A DNA stretch of 60,733 nucleotides from Bacteroidales bacterium. Lineage in GTDB: Bacteria > Bacteroidota > Bacteroidia > Bacteroidales > UBA932. The notes under the pieces are model-generated. The model saw only the letters and a list, made by a program, of their open reading frames with translations, was not told the origin of the DNA and did not search any database. The DNA lies in NCBI GenBank assembly GCA_020026355.1, contig JAHHQP010000010.1:1-60733 (forward strand), in the 5' to 3' direction. The stretch's first letter is position 1; each line of letters opens with the position of its first letter. Below, piece after piece: positions 35,301 through 44,600 of this stretch. The position numbers were made by a program, and so were the translations under genes.

Positions 35301-35675
35301 AGGAAAGCCAGTTGCGTCGATGACGACACCAGATACGATGTTCTTGTCATCTTGAACTTCCTGCTTAGAAATGTAGATGTTCACGCCTGAAATTTTCCAT
35401 ACAGTGTTCGTTCCTTTGAAAATATGATCCAGCACCTTTTCAATCGGCTGATTCTGAACGTTGACGGTAAGTCTACGGGTCATGTCGACCTGGTCATTCA
35501 GGAAAAGATAGCTGGTCTGCTGCTCAATGGCATCAAGTACGACCTCTAATGTCTCATTAGTCAGTGCCAATGAGATACCTTTGTTCGAGTCCGCTGATGC
35601 TGGAGCAGAAACGAAAGGCAGGAGCATGATGACAATGAACAACCTTAAAACATGTGAAATGAGATGTTTGTTCAT
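32313..35675 (-). CDS. SusC/RagA TonB-dependent transporter with STN signalling domain
   Basis: This 1120-residue outer-membrane importer has, in order, a signal peptide (1-28), an STN domain (about 33-100: LVLDAIEQQTSYLF-type pattern ending VNIYISKQ), a carboxypeptidase-regulatory-like domain (about 113-185) and a TonB plug with NALYVIDGVP and NPEDIESISVLTGAAAAALYGSDAANG. The 22-strand barrel ends in an aromatic residue (LTF). The STN domain contacts a FecR-type anti-sigma in the periplasm, so substrate uptake should signal to the ECF sigma at 24.3 kb. It is 81 bp downstream of fecR. Confidence 0.96.
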   Translation of the reverse strand: MNKHLISHVLRLFIVIMLLPFVSAPASADSNKGISLALTNETLEVVLDAIEQQTSYLFLNDQVDMTRRLTVNVQNQPIEKVLDHIFKGTNTVWKISGVNIYISKQEVQDDKNIVSGVVIDATGFPVIGCGVMVKGTSLGASTDLDGKFEFELPEGAKVLEITCLGYASQEITIGNQRKFNITLQEDSIMLEETVVTALGIKRSEKALSYNVQQVNTDAILGNKDANFVNALNGKVAGLNINASSSGVGGASKVVMRGMKSISQSSNALYVIDGVPMYTSAAEGGKQFDSQGSTDPIADLNPEDIESISVLTGAAAAALYGSDAANGAIVVTTKKGAEGKTRVTATAGVEIMNPFKMPKFQNRYGTGDLNSSIGSNVRSWGRLMNEANNPKYSPKDYFQTGVTNTENVSLSTGTSKNQTYLSGSAIDSKGIVPNNGYHRYNFTFRNTTNFLNDKMHLDLGFSYILQRDRNMTNQGTYNNPLVGAYIFPRGNDWEDVRMFERYDPTRKLSTQYWPVGDAGMTMQNPYWINYRNLRENRKDRFMVNAALSYDILDWLNIVGRVRMDNSNNKYTEKFYATTYTQLTEGSENGLYGIEESNNRQIYADFLVNIDKRFNDDWTLKVNLGTSISDMYFDAMKNRGPIADGMITDEKPGLANVFNIQNLSNSKKTTRLQSGWREQTQSIFGSAEVGFKNTYFLTVTARNDWPSQLAGPHSNKKSFFYPSVGGSVVISELIPQMPKNLEYIKIRGSYASVGTAFQRFIANPRYTWNTSGLSWNTQTQYPMYDLKPELTNSWEVGLTMRFLQYFNMDLTYYHTNTLNQTFDPKISTGSGSSKIFIQSGNVMNQGVEFTLGFDKTWKEKYTWNSNFTLSANQNKIISLAKNVINHQTGERFSVDVLDMDGIGQAHFLLKEGGTLGDLYSLRDFKYDSNGNIFVNEDGTITPENITDASRYVKLGSVLPKANLAWRNDFRFGGFNFGFLITARIGGIVYSSTQAILDYYGVSEASAAARDNGGVMINGGDLVDANKWFTSVGGPNPVPTMYTYSATNVRLQEASIGYTIPRKVLHDVCELNLSIVGRNLWMIYSAAPFDPEAIATTGNYYQGIDHFMMPSLRNFGFNIRLTF

Positions 35676-35756
35676 GACTTGTTGATTAGTTTTATTGCAT
35701 GTGTTTATTATTTGATCAATGTAGATGTCGCGATACTTACAATAAGGACGTCTCCG

Positions 35757-36728
35757 CTACCTTATATAGATCGTATTCGTTTCAAAATCGCGGGTATAGA
35801 AGAAGTCCGATGCCATCTGCAGTACATTCAACGCATGTTCCACACCGTCAGCTACCCTGATCTTTCCACGAGAATATGAGATTTCAGGAACATCTTTCCT
35901 GTCAATCACGATATTCACATTGAAAGCTTTCTCGTATTTCTTCATCAGATCTTCAAAACTGACATTCTGAAGATTGATAAGTCCTTTTGTCCAATTTGTA
36001 AATGCAGACTGATCGGAGAAGCTATCTACCGACATCTGTCCATGGCAGAAAGATGCGATCATGTTCGGCTCCAGCGTCACACTAGTCTTCTGATACTTGC
36101 TGTCGACCCGGACGCATCCCCTCAGCAGTGCCGTAGAGCAATACTCGTCTTCCGGCTCGACCGTCACATTGAACTTCGTTCCAAGCACCTTGATATCAGA
36201 GGCAAAGGTCTCGACGATGAAAGGACGCTTTTCATCCTTTGTCACATCGAAAAGAACTTCACCCTGAAGCACCTTCACTTTCCTGCTGTCCTTGGAAAAA
36301 AGAGCGGGATACTCCACCTTCGTACCTGAATTCATGAACATGGAGGTACCATCCTCAAGAATCAGTTCAAAAGTCTGTCCAACAGGAACTGAAGCCATAA
36401 GCACCTTCTCTGAAGCGCCATCCAAAGCATGATCTTTCATATAGAAGGCCGTACCGGCGACAAGAAGGACTGCGGCAGCCACGCCAGCCATAGCACGGAA
36501 GATTTTCCTCCAGATACCGGAACCGGTTTCAATCTTTTGCTCAACAGGAGAAACTGCAGCGGAAACTTTCGGACTGTGAATTACAAGACCAGCCCAGGCC
36601 ATCCGCGTAGTATGATAAAGTTCCTGATGACTGCCGTCAGCGTCATCTGCCAACCAGTCAAAAATTTCCTGTTCTTCCTTTTCAGTCGTTTTGCAGTTGA
36701 AATATTTTATTAGTTGTAAAGTGTCCAT
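35757..36728 (-). CDS. FecR-family anti-sigma factor
   Basis: From ATG 36728 the protein is 323 residues. It has a short cytoplasmic N-domain (MDTLQLIKYFN...EEQEIFDWL), one transmembrane helix around residues 91-111, a FecR domain (VLMASVPVGQTFELILEDGTSMFMNSGT...VKVLQGEVLFDV) and a C-terminal DUF4974-type segment (NVSFEDLMKKYEKAFNVNI). It should hold the ECF sigma inactive until the STN domain of SusC signals. ATG 36755 is an alternative start. The sigma gene is not adjacent, which is unusual for FecR systems. Confidence 0.9.
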   Translation of the reverse strand: MDTLQLIKYFNCKTTEKEEQEIFDWLADDADGSHQELYHTTRMAWAGLVIHSPKVSAAVSPVEQKIETGSGIWRKIFRAMAGVAAAVLLVAGTAFYMKDHALDGASEKVLMASVPVGQTFELILEDGTSMFMNSGTKVEYPALFSKDSRKVKVLQGEVLFDVTKDEKRPFIVETFASDIKVLGTKFNVTVEPEDEYCSTALLRGCVRVDSKYQKTSVTLEPNMIASFCHGQMSVDSFSDQSAFTNWTKGLINLQNVSFEDLMKKYEKAFNVNIVIDRKDVPEISYSRGKIRVADGVEHALNVLQMASDFFYTRDFETNTIYIR

Positions 36729-36843
36729 TTTCTCTATTTTCTTCTCCGAAGACATATTCAAGACACACCAGAAAACGATCCGGACCCCCAGAAAACGTAA
36801 AATCTGCACATTTTTTTAATTTGGCAAAACATTGACGGAAATA

Positions 36844-36875
36844 TTTGTTTTATAAGTAAATCCATTTTATTTTTG
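36844..36875 (+). promoter_or_regulatory. Bacteroidetes-type promoter of the glycosidase operon
   Basis: TTTG at 36844-36847, a 20-bp spacer and TATTTTTG at 36868-36875 make a full -33/-7 pair, about 85 bp before the MFS start codon. The plus arm may therefore be read by the housekeeping sigma rather than by the ECF factor. Confidence 0.7.
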
Positions 36876-36960
36876 AAAGGTTTTCAAGTTTCGAACGGTG
36901 TCTGAAGCTCACCATTTCAACAAGCTTCATAAGGCCCTAAGCACTAGAATTTCCATAGCC

Positions 36961-38322
36961 ATGAATCAAAATAGAAACACAGAAGAAATGAACAACGCCA
37001 CAAAAACGATTCACCCGCTCAAATGGGTACCTTCGGCCTACTTCGCGATGGGCCTTCCCTTCGTGATCCTGAACATGGTCTGCGTGCTCATGTTCAAAGG
37101 AATGGGCATCGATGACGGAAGGATCGCCTTCTGGACCTCCATCGTCATGTTCCCATGGACCTTGAAATTCCTCTGGAGCCCGCTCCTTGAACTCGTCAGA
37201 TATAAGAAAACCATCGTGGTCATCACCCAGCTGGTCTGCGGTACCGGTCTCGGACTGGTCGCCCTGGCCTTGCAGCTCCCGGTCTTCTTCGCGGTCTGCA
37301 TCGCCCTGCTCACCGTGGTCGCCCTCAGCGGCGCCACTCATGATATCGCCCTGGACGGACTCTACATGGCGGAACTGTCCGATTCGGACCAAGCCAAGTA
37401 CATCGGGTGGCAAGGTGCCTTCTACAATCTTGCGAAACTGGTAGCGACCGGACTTCTCGTCTATATCGCCGGTGCCCTCAAGGACGCTTTCCTCGGTTCA
37501 CCGGCAGCCGCAGCGGATCCAGCCGCCGTGCTGGAAGCCAACCGCTCGGCCTGGTCCATCATCATGTTCATCTGCGGTGGCCTGCTGGCGACACTCGCCA
37601 TCTGGCATTTCTTCGTTCTGCCGAAAGGCGCTTCCCAGAGCCGGCCGGAGACCTCGGCCGGACAGGAACTGAAGACGGTCATCGCGACCTTCTTCACCAA
37701 GAAGCACATCTGGCTGTACATCGCCTTCATCATATTATATAGGTTAGGAGAAGGCTTCGTCATGAAGATCGTCCCGCTCTTTCTGAAAGCGGACATCGCT
37801 GAAGGAGGTTTAGGACTCTCCGAGCAGGAGATCGGAATCTACTACGGCACCTTCGGAGCCGCAGCCTTCGTCATCGGTTCCCTGCTGGCCGGCTACTACA
37901 TTTCACACCGGGGTCTGAAGAAAGCACTGTTCTCCCTCGTGTGCATCTTCAACCTGCCGTTCCTGATCTATGCTTTCTTCGCCTGGACCCAGCCGACCTC
38001 AGCCTGGCTGATCGCCGGCGGCATCATCGTCGAATATTTCGGTTACGGCTTCGGCTTCGTCGGCCTGACCTTGTTCATGATGCAGCAGGTTGCTCCGGGT
38101 GAACACCAGATGGCCCACTACGCCTTCGCCTCTGCCATCATGAATCTCAGCGTAATGGTGACCGGTGCGGTTTCCGGCTACCTGAGCGACTGGCTGGGCT
38201 ACAAGACCTTCTTCCTGGTCGTCATGCTGGCCACCATCCCGATCTTCATCCTGAGCAAGACCATCCCGTTCGTGCACACGGAGGAAGAAGCCGCAGTCAC
38301 GAGCAATGCCGATGCGGAATAA
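36961..38322 (+). CDS. MFS sugar transporter, AmpG/PAT-like
   Basis: Starting at ATG 36961 the 453-residue protein has about 12 hydrophobic segments. The TLKFLWSPLLELVRYKK and ALSGATHDIALDG signatures recall AmpG/PAT-type permeases of the major facilitator superfamily, some of which carry GlcNAc-containing fragments. It is the first gene of the operon with GH130, so I infer transport of the Man-beta-1,4-GlcNAc disaccharide from periplasm to cytoplasm. A GTG at 36898 would extend it without family support; ATG 36988 is another option. Confidence 0.85.
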   Translation: MNQNRNTEEMNNATKTIHPLKWVPSAYFAMGLPFVILNMVCVLMFKGMGIDDGRIAFWTSIVMFPWTLKFLWSPLLELVRYKKTIVVITQLVCGTGLGLVALALQLPVFFAVCIALLTVVALSGATHDIALDGLYMAELSDSDQAKYIGWQGAFYNLAKLVATGLLVYIAGALKDAFLGSPAAAADPAAVLEANRSAWSIIMFICGGLLATLAIWHFFVLPKGASQSRPETSAGQELKTVIATFFTKKHIWLYIAFIILYRLGEGFVMKIVPLFLKADIAEGGLGLSEQEIGIYYGTFGAAAFVIGSLLAGYYISHRGLKKALFSLVCIFNLPFLIYAFFAWTQPTSAWLIAGGIIVEYFGYGFGFVGLTLFMMQQVAPGEHQMAHYAFASAIMNLSVMVTGAVSGYLSDWLGYKTFFLVVMLATIPIFILSKTIPFVHTEEEAAVTSNADAE

Positions 38323-38369
38323 TATTATATAGAACAACAATCCAAGAACAAACAAATACATAAATAACC

Positions 38370-39371
38370 ATGGACAAGAATCTGAAAATTTTCGGCAACC
38401 CTATGCCGAACATGCCTTGGGAAGACAGACCTGAGGGATATGGCAAACCGATGTGGAGATATTCCGCCAACCCGGTCATCCCACGTTATCTTCTTCCCGA
38501 CTCCAACAGCATCTTCAACTCCGCCGTCGTTCCTTTCGAGGACGGATTCGCCGGAGTGTTCAGATGCGACGACCTCAACCGTAGAATGACGCTCCATGCC
38601 GGCTTCTCCAAGAACGGCATCGACTGGAACATCAACCCCGAGACCATCAAGTTCGAAGGAAATGATCCGGAGATCAATGAGTGGGTCTATGGATATGACC
38701 CGCGCGTCTGCTGGATCGAGGACCGTTTCTATGTCACCTGGTGCAACGGTTACCATGGCCCTACCATCGGTATCGCCTGGACCAAGGATTTCAAGACCTT
38801 CCACCAGCTTGAGAACGCTTTCCTGCCTTACAACAGGAACGGTGTCCTCTTCCCGGAGAAGATCCACGGCAACTTCGCCATGCTGTCCAGACCGAGCGAC
38901 ACCGGCCACACGGCTTTCGGTGACATCTTCTATTCAGAATCTCCGGATATGGAATTCTGGGGTCATCACCGTCACGTCATGGCACCGGCTGCCTTCGAGA
39001 AGAGTGCTTGGCAGTGCATGAAGATCGGTGCAGGTCCTGTTCCGATCAAGACTTCCGAAGGATGGCTCCTCTTCTACCACGGCGTGCTGCATTCCTGCAA
39101 CGGCTATGTCTACGCCTTCGGTTCCGCCCTCCTCGACCTGGAGAACCCTTGGAAAGTCATCGCCAGAAGCGGCCAGTACCTCATCAGCCCGGCCACCCCT
39201 TACGAGTGCATGGGCGATGTGCCTAACGTGACCTTCCCGTGCGCGGCGCTCCACGATCCTGAAACAGGAAGAGTGGCAGTCTATTACGGATGCGCAGATA
39301 CCGTCACCGGTCTGGCCTTCGGCTATATCGACGAAATCATTGAATTCACAAAAAGGACAAATATCCTGTAA
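38370..39371 (+). CDS. GH130 beta-1,4-mannosyl-N-acetylglucosamine phosphorylase
   Basis: This 333-residue cytoplasmic protein (no signal peptide) has the GH130 five-bladed propeller motifs SNSIFNSAVVPFEDGFAGVFRCDD, VYGYDPRV (Asp110, predicted proton donor) and YHGVLHSCNGYVYAFGSALLD. The pattern closely follows the GH130_2 phosphorylases from gut bacteria (UhgbMP type), which split Man-beta-1,4-GlcNAc from the N-glycan core with phosphate to give mannose-1-phosphate and GlcNAc. The gene abuts the following GH92 gene with no gap. Mannose-1-phosphate would feed GDP-mannose synthesis or glycolysis. Confidence 0.93.
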   Translation: MDKNLKIFGNPMPNMPWEDRPEGYGKPMWRYSANPVIPRYLLPDSNSIFNSAVVPFEDGFAGVFRCDDLNRRMTLHAGFSKNGIDWNINPETIKFEGNDPEINEWVYGYDPRVCWIEDRFYVTWCNGYHGPTIGIAWTKDFKTFHQLENAFLPYNRNGVLFPEKIHGNFAMLSRPSDTGHTAFGDIFYSESPDMEFWGHHRHVMAPAAFEKSAWQCMKIGAGPVPIKTSEGWLLFYHGVLHSCNGYVYAFGSALLDLENPWKVIARSGQYLISPATPYECMGDVPNVTFPCAALHDPETGRVAVYYGCADTVTGLAFGYIDEIIEFTKRTNIL

Positions 39372-41651
39372 ATGAAAATCAGATCGATCATCAGTTCTTT
39401 GCTGGGAACAGTACTGATCTTGACCGGAACGGGTCCTGCACTGGCACAGGGAGGCCCCGGAAAGGTTACAGACCATGTCAACACTTTCATCGGTACCAGC
39501 AATTTCGGAACAACCAATCCGGGCGCCGTCTGCCCGAACGGAATGATGTCCGTGTCGCCCTTCAACGTGAGCGGCTCGGACCTCAACGTTTTTGATAAGG
39601 ACGCTCGCTGGTGGTCCACTCCCTACAGTTCGGACAACTGCTTCTTCACCGGTTTCTCCCATGTGAATCTCAGCGGTGTCGGCTGTCCGGAAGCCGGTCT
39701 GGCTCTCACCATGCCGACCGCAGGACCGCTACAGATCGCCCATCAGGACTACGGTTCCGAATACCGGGATGAGATCGCCGAGCCAGGCTATTATTCCAAC
39801 CGACTGCTCAAGTACAACATCCTCACGGAAGTGACCGCCACGACCCGAACCGCCCGCGAACGCTACACTTTCCCGAAAGGACCGGGGCACCTCCTCGTGA
39901 ACTTCGGTGAAGGGCTCACCAACGAAAGCGGCGCCTGGCTCCGGAAAGTCAGTGCCACCGAATGGGAGGGCATGCGTATCGCCGGCTCCTTCTGCTACAA
40001 CCCACAGGCCGTCTTCCCCGTCTATTTCGTGTTCAGGGTCAGCAAGACCCCTGCGGAAAGCGGTTTCTGGAAGCGTCAGCCTGAGATGAAAGGCGTGGAA
40101 GCCCAATGGACCAGCGACCATGGCCAGTTCCGCCTCTACAGGAACTACGGCCGGGAAATCGCCGGTGACGAGATCGGTTGCTGGATGAACTTCGACAATG
40201 CCGAAGGAGAAACCATTGAACTGCAGATGGGCGTTTCCTTCGTGAGCTGTGCCAATGCCTGGGAGAATCTTGAAGCCGAGCAGGGGCATTTCGCCGACCG
40301 GAGCTTCGAGGAGATCAGAGCCGCCGCTCATGAGCAGTGGGAGTCCGATCTTTCCAAGATTCAGGTCAATGGAGGCAGCAGCCGCGACAAGGAAATCTTC
40401 TATACCGCCCTCTACCACACGCTCATCCATCCGAATATTCTCAATGATGTCAATGGAGAATACCCGATGATGGAAAGCGAAGGCATCGGCAAGGTCAAGG
40501 AGGGCCACAACCGCTATACGGTCTTCTCCCTCTGGGACACCTACCGCAACGTGCATCAGCTGATGACCCTGGTCTGGCCGGAGCGCCAGCGCGACATGGT
40601 GGAATCCATGATCGACATGTACCGGGAATGGGGCTGGATGCCGAAATGGGAACTTTTCGGACGGGAGACCTTCACGATGGAAGGAGACCCGGCCATCCCG
40701 GTCATCGCAGACACCTGGCTCAAAGGAATCAGAGACTTCGACATCGACACGGCCTACGAAGCCTTCCTCAAATCAGCAGAGACTCCGGGCAAGGACAACA
40801 TGATGCGTCCGGACAACGATCCATATCTTGAAAAAGGGTACATTCCGCTCGGATGGTTCGCCCAAGACCTTTCCGGAGACAACTCCGTATCCCACGCCCT
40901 CGAATATTATGCAGCGGACAACGCCCTTTCCCTGCTGGCAGCGGAATTAGGCAAGCCCGAAGATGCAGAACGCTTCAAAGCCAGATCCTTAGGCTACCGC
41001 CATTACTACAGCAAGGAATCCGGCACTCTCCGTCCGATCTGCAAAGACGGCAGCTTCCTCCAGCCGTTCGATCCGCGCCAGGGAGAGAACTTCGAGCCGG
41101 TACCCGGCTTCCATGAAGGCAGCGCCTGGAACTACACCTTCTTCGTGCCGCATGACATCGAAGGACTGGCCAAGCTGATGGGCGGACAGAAAGCTTTCGT
41201 GAACAAGCTCCAGAAAGTTTTCGACGAAGGCCTCTACGACCCGTCCAACGAGCCGGACATCGCCTACCCTTACCTGTTCAGCCGGTTCAAAGGCGAAGAA
41301 TGGAGAACCCAGGAGACCGTCAATCACATCCTGGACACCTATTATGATGTCCTTCCAGCCGGCATCCCGGGCAACGACGATACCGGTACCATGTCCGCAT
41401 GGGCCGTCTTCTCCATGATGGGCTTCTATCCGGACTGTCCGGGAGAACCTTACTATACCTTCACCCTTCCGCGCTTCGACGAGACCGTCATTACCCTGGA
41501 CCCGAAATTCTGGGGCAAGGAAGAGCTCAGGATCCGCAAAGCCGGAAAAGGACATATCCACCGCATCACTGCCGGCGGCAGGAGCTCCGGCTTCCGCATA
41601 AGCCACAAAGACCTCATCAAGGCCGGCACCATTGACATAAAGACTAAATAA
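39372..41651 (+). CDS. GH92 alpha-mannosidase (first)
   Basis: This 759-residue exo-alpha-mannosidase has a signal peptide ending near ALAQG. The GH92 N-domain begins VTDHVNTFIGTSNFGTTNPGAVCPNGMMSVSPFN. The catalytic-acid region is SNEPD with Glu627, and the base region is GNDDTGTMSAWAVFSMMGFYP. GH92 enzymes are calcium-dependent inverting mannosidases, most often alpha-1,2. Location is likely periplasmic. The acid loop (DPSNEPDIAYPYLF) differs from the usual HGNEPxHH, so linkage preference may differ from the second GH92. Confidence 0.92.
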   Translation: MKIRSIISSLLGTVLILTGTGPALAQGGPGKVTDHVNTFIGTSNFGTTNPGAVCPNGMMSVSPFNVSGSDLNVFDKDARWWSTPYSSDNCFFTGFSHVNLSGVGCPEAGLALTMPTAGPLQIAHQDYGSEYRDEIAEPGYYSNRLLKYNILTEVTATTRTARERYTFPKGPGHLLVNFGEGLTNESGAWLRKVSATEWEGMRIAGSFCYNPQAVFPVYFVFRVSKTPAESGFWKRQPEMKGVEAQWTSDHGQFRLYRNYGREIAGDEIGCWMNFDNAEGETIELQMGVSFVSCANAWENLEAEQGHFADRSFEEIRAAAHEQWESDLSKIQVNGGSSRDKEIFYTALYHTLIHPNILNDVNGEYPMMESEGIGKVKEGHNRYTVFSLWDTYRNVHQLMTLVWPERQRDMVESMIDMYREWGWMPKWELFGRETFTMEGDPAIPVIADTWLKGIRDFDIDTAYEAFLKSAETPGKDNMMRPDNDPYLEKGYIPLGWFAQDLSGDNSVSHALEYYAADNALSLLAAELGKPEDAERFKARSLGYRHYYSKESGTLRPICKDGSFLQPFDPRQGENFEPVPGFHEGSAWNYTFFVPHDIEGLAKLMGGQKAFVNKLQKVFDEGLYDPSNEPDIAYPYLFSRFKGEEWRTQETVNHILDTYYDVLPAGIPGNDDTGTMSAWAVFSMMGFYPDCPGEPYYTFTLPRFDETVITLDPKFWGKEELRIRKAGKGHIHRITAGGRSSGFRISHKDLIKAGTIDIKTK

Positions 41652-41652
41652 C

Positions 41653-44600
41653 ATGAAAATGAACAAGATACATCTGACAGCCTTGGCTGCACTTACCCTC
41701 TTGGCCGGATGCACAGGCATCGAGCCGCAGCAGGATCTTACCAGTTATGTAGACACTTCCATCGGCACCGGCGGACACGGCCACGTCTTCGTCGGGGCGA
41801 ACGTTCCCTTCGGTGGCGTACAGGTCGGCCCGACCAGCATCCCGCAGGCCTGGGACTGGACTTCCGGCTACCATGTAAGCGACTCCACCGTCATCGGTTT
41901 CTCCCATACGCACCTCAGCGGTACGGGAATCGGTGACCTCTTCGACATCACGGTCATGCCGGTCATCGGCACGGACCTGAACTATGCCCGAGGCACGGAA
42001 GAAGATCCGCAGTCCGGCCTCTGGTCCTATGCCGACCGCAGCCAGGAAATCAGTGAACCGGGTTACTACAGCATTCCATTGACACGCTACGGAATCAGGG
42101 CGGAAATGACCGCGACATCCCATGTCGGTCTGCACCGCTATACCTTCCCGGCTTCCGAGGAAGCGGCCATCGTCTTCGACCTCGAGAACGGCGGCTGCTG
42201 GGACAAGGTGACAGGAGCGCATATCGAAGCCTTGGACGGAAACCAGGCCGTCAGAGGCTACAGATACTCTACCGGCTGGGCCAAGGATCAGAAGATCTGG
42301 TTCTACGCCGAGTTCAGCAAGCCATTCACCCAGCTGGAAATCAAGAATGACTTCTACGGCCGCCTGTCCTTCCAGACCAAGGAAGGAGAAGAGCTGCTGA
42401 TGAAGGTCGCCATCTCCAACAAGAGCCAGGAAGGCGCAGAAGCCAACCTCAAGGCAGAACTCACCGGCTGGAATTTCGAAGCGGTGAAGACTGCCGCCCA
42501 CGATGCCTGGAACGAGGAACTTTCGAAGATCAGGATCGAAACGACTGACGAGACAGACCGCACCCTCTTCTACACCGCCCTCTATCATTCGATGATCGTT
42601 CCGGCTGCGTTCAATGATGCCGACGAACCGGCCGAATACACGATCCTGTCCCTGTGGGACACCTACCGTGCCGCGATGCCGCTCTTCTCCATCATTCATC
42701 CGGAGAAAGAGAATGACCTCGTCCGCACCATGATCGACATCTACAGCCAGCAGGGCAAGCTTCCAGTCTGGCACCTGATGGGCAACGAGACCGACTGCAT
42801 GGTCGGAAATCCGGGCATTCCGGTCGTTGCAGACGCGATTCTGAAAGGCTATGACGGCTTCGACATGGACCTCGCCTACGAGGCCATCGTGAACTCCGCC
42901 ATGCGTCCGGACCGCGGCCAGAACTTCAGAATGGAATACGGCTACATCCCGAATGACAAATTCGGAGAATCCGTCGCCTACGACCTCGAATATGCCTTGG
43001 CAGACTGGACCGTCGCCCAGGTCGCTCAGAAACTGGCCGCAGAAACGACAGATGTCGCTAAGAAAGCCCAGTATCAGAAAGACTACGCCTATTTCCTGGA
43101 ACGCAGCCACTCCTACCGTCACCTCTTCGATCCGGAACTCGGTTTCATCAGAGGCAAGGACAGCAAGGGCAATTTCCGCAAGGAATACAGTCCGTTCTCC
43201 TCTACCCACCGCGCTGATGACTACTGCGAAGGCAACGGCTGGCAGTACACCTGGCTCGTCCCGCATGATGTAGAAGGTCTCGTGGACTGCTTCGGAGGCA
43301 AAGCGAACTTCATCAGCAAGCTCGACCAGCTCTTCACCGTCTCCTCCGTCGTGGAAGGAGCGGAAAGTTCCCCTGACATCAGCGGACTCATCGGCCAGTA
43401 TGCCCACGGCAACGAGCCGAGCCACCATATCCTCTACCTCTACACGATGGTCGGACAGCCTTGGAAGACGGCAGACCGGGTACGTGAGGTACTCTCTACC
43501 CTCTACCACGCCGATCCTGACGGCATCGCAGGTAACGAGGATGCCGGACAGATGTCCTCCTGGTACATCCTTTCCGCCCTCGGTTTCTATCAGGTAGAGC
43601 CGGCAGGCGGCCGCTACTTCTTCGGCAGCCCGATCTTCGACCGGGCAGAACTGAAGGTCAAGGATGGTATCTTCACCATCCGCACCGTGAACAACAGCAA
43701 GGAAAACAGATACATCCAGTCCATCACCCTCAACGGCAAGAGCTATGTACACCCTTACCTCCTGCACTCTGATATCGAGAAAGGCGGTGAACTCGTCCTC
43801 ACGATGGGCGCCGAGCCGAAGGTCTGGTACTGTGCTGAAGAACCGACTATCTACAAGGACCAGCGTCCGGCACCGGCAGACCGACTCTTCAGTTCCGCAG
43901 CCGTCGAGCAGGAAATCGAGCGCATCTGCGCCTTGCTGACCAATCCCCGCCTGCAATGGATGTTCGCGAACTGCTATCCGAACACCATGGACACGACCGT
44001 ACACTACGGTGAAGACGAAGACGGTAATCCCGATACCTTCGTGTATACCGGCGACATCCCGGCCATGTGGCTTCGTGACAGTGGGGCCCAGGTCTGGCCT
44101 TATGTCAGATATGCCAATGAAGACCCGGCACTCAAACGCATGATCGCCGGTGTCATCAACCGTCAGTTCAAGTGCATCAACATCGACCCTTATGCCAATG
44201 CCTTCAATGTCGAGCCTCTGGGCCCTGCTGACGACACCGACTGGCCAGTGACCAGCCCCTATGTCTTCGAGCGCAAATGGGAGATCGATTCCCACTGCTA
44301 CCCGATCAGACTGGCTTACGAATACTGGAAGACCACCGGAGACACCTCCGTCTTCGGACCGATCTGGGAAGAGGCCATCCAGAAGATCGTCACGACCCTG
44401 AAAGACCAGCAGCGCAAGAACGGCGAGGATGTCTACCAGTTCCTCCGCATCACCGACCGTCAGCTGGACACCAAGTGCGTCGTCGGCCGTGGCAACCCGA
44501 TCAATCCTGTCGGACTCATCTGTTCCGCTTTCCGGCCGTCCGACGATGCCACCACCTTCGAATTCCTCGTACCTTCCAACTTCATGGCTGTCAGCTCTCT

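Noticed and set aside
35676..35756. Possible separate promoter between fecR and susC
   Set aside because: No TTTG/TAnnTTTG pair with correct spacing is visible; cotranscription with fecR is simpler.
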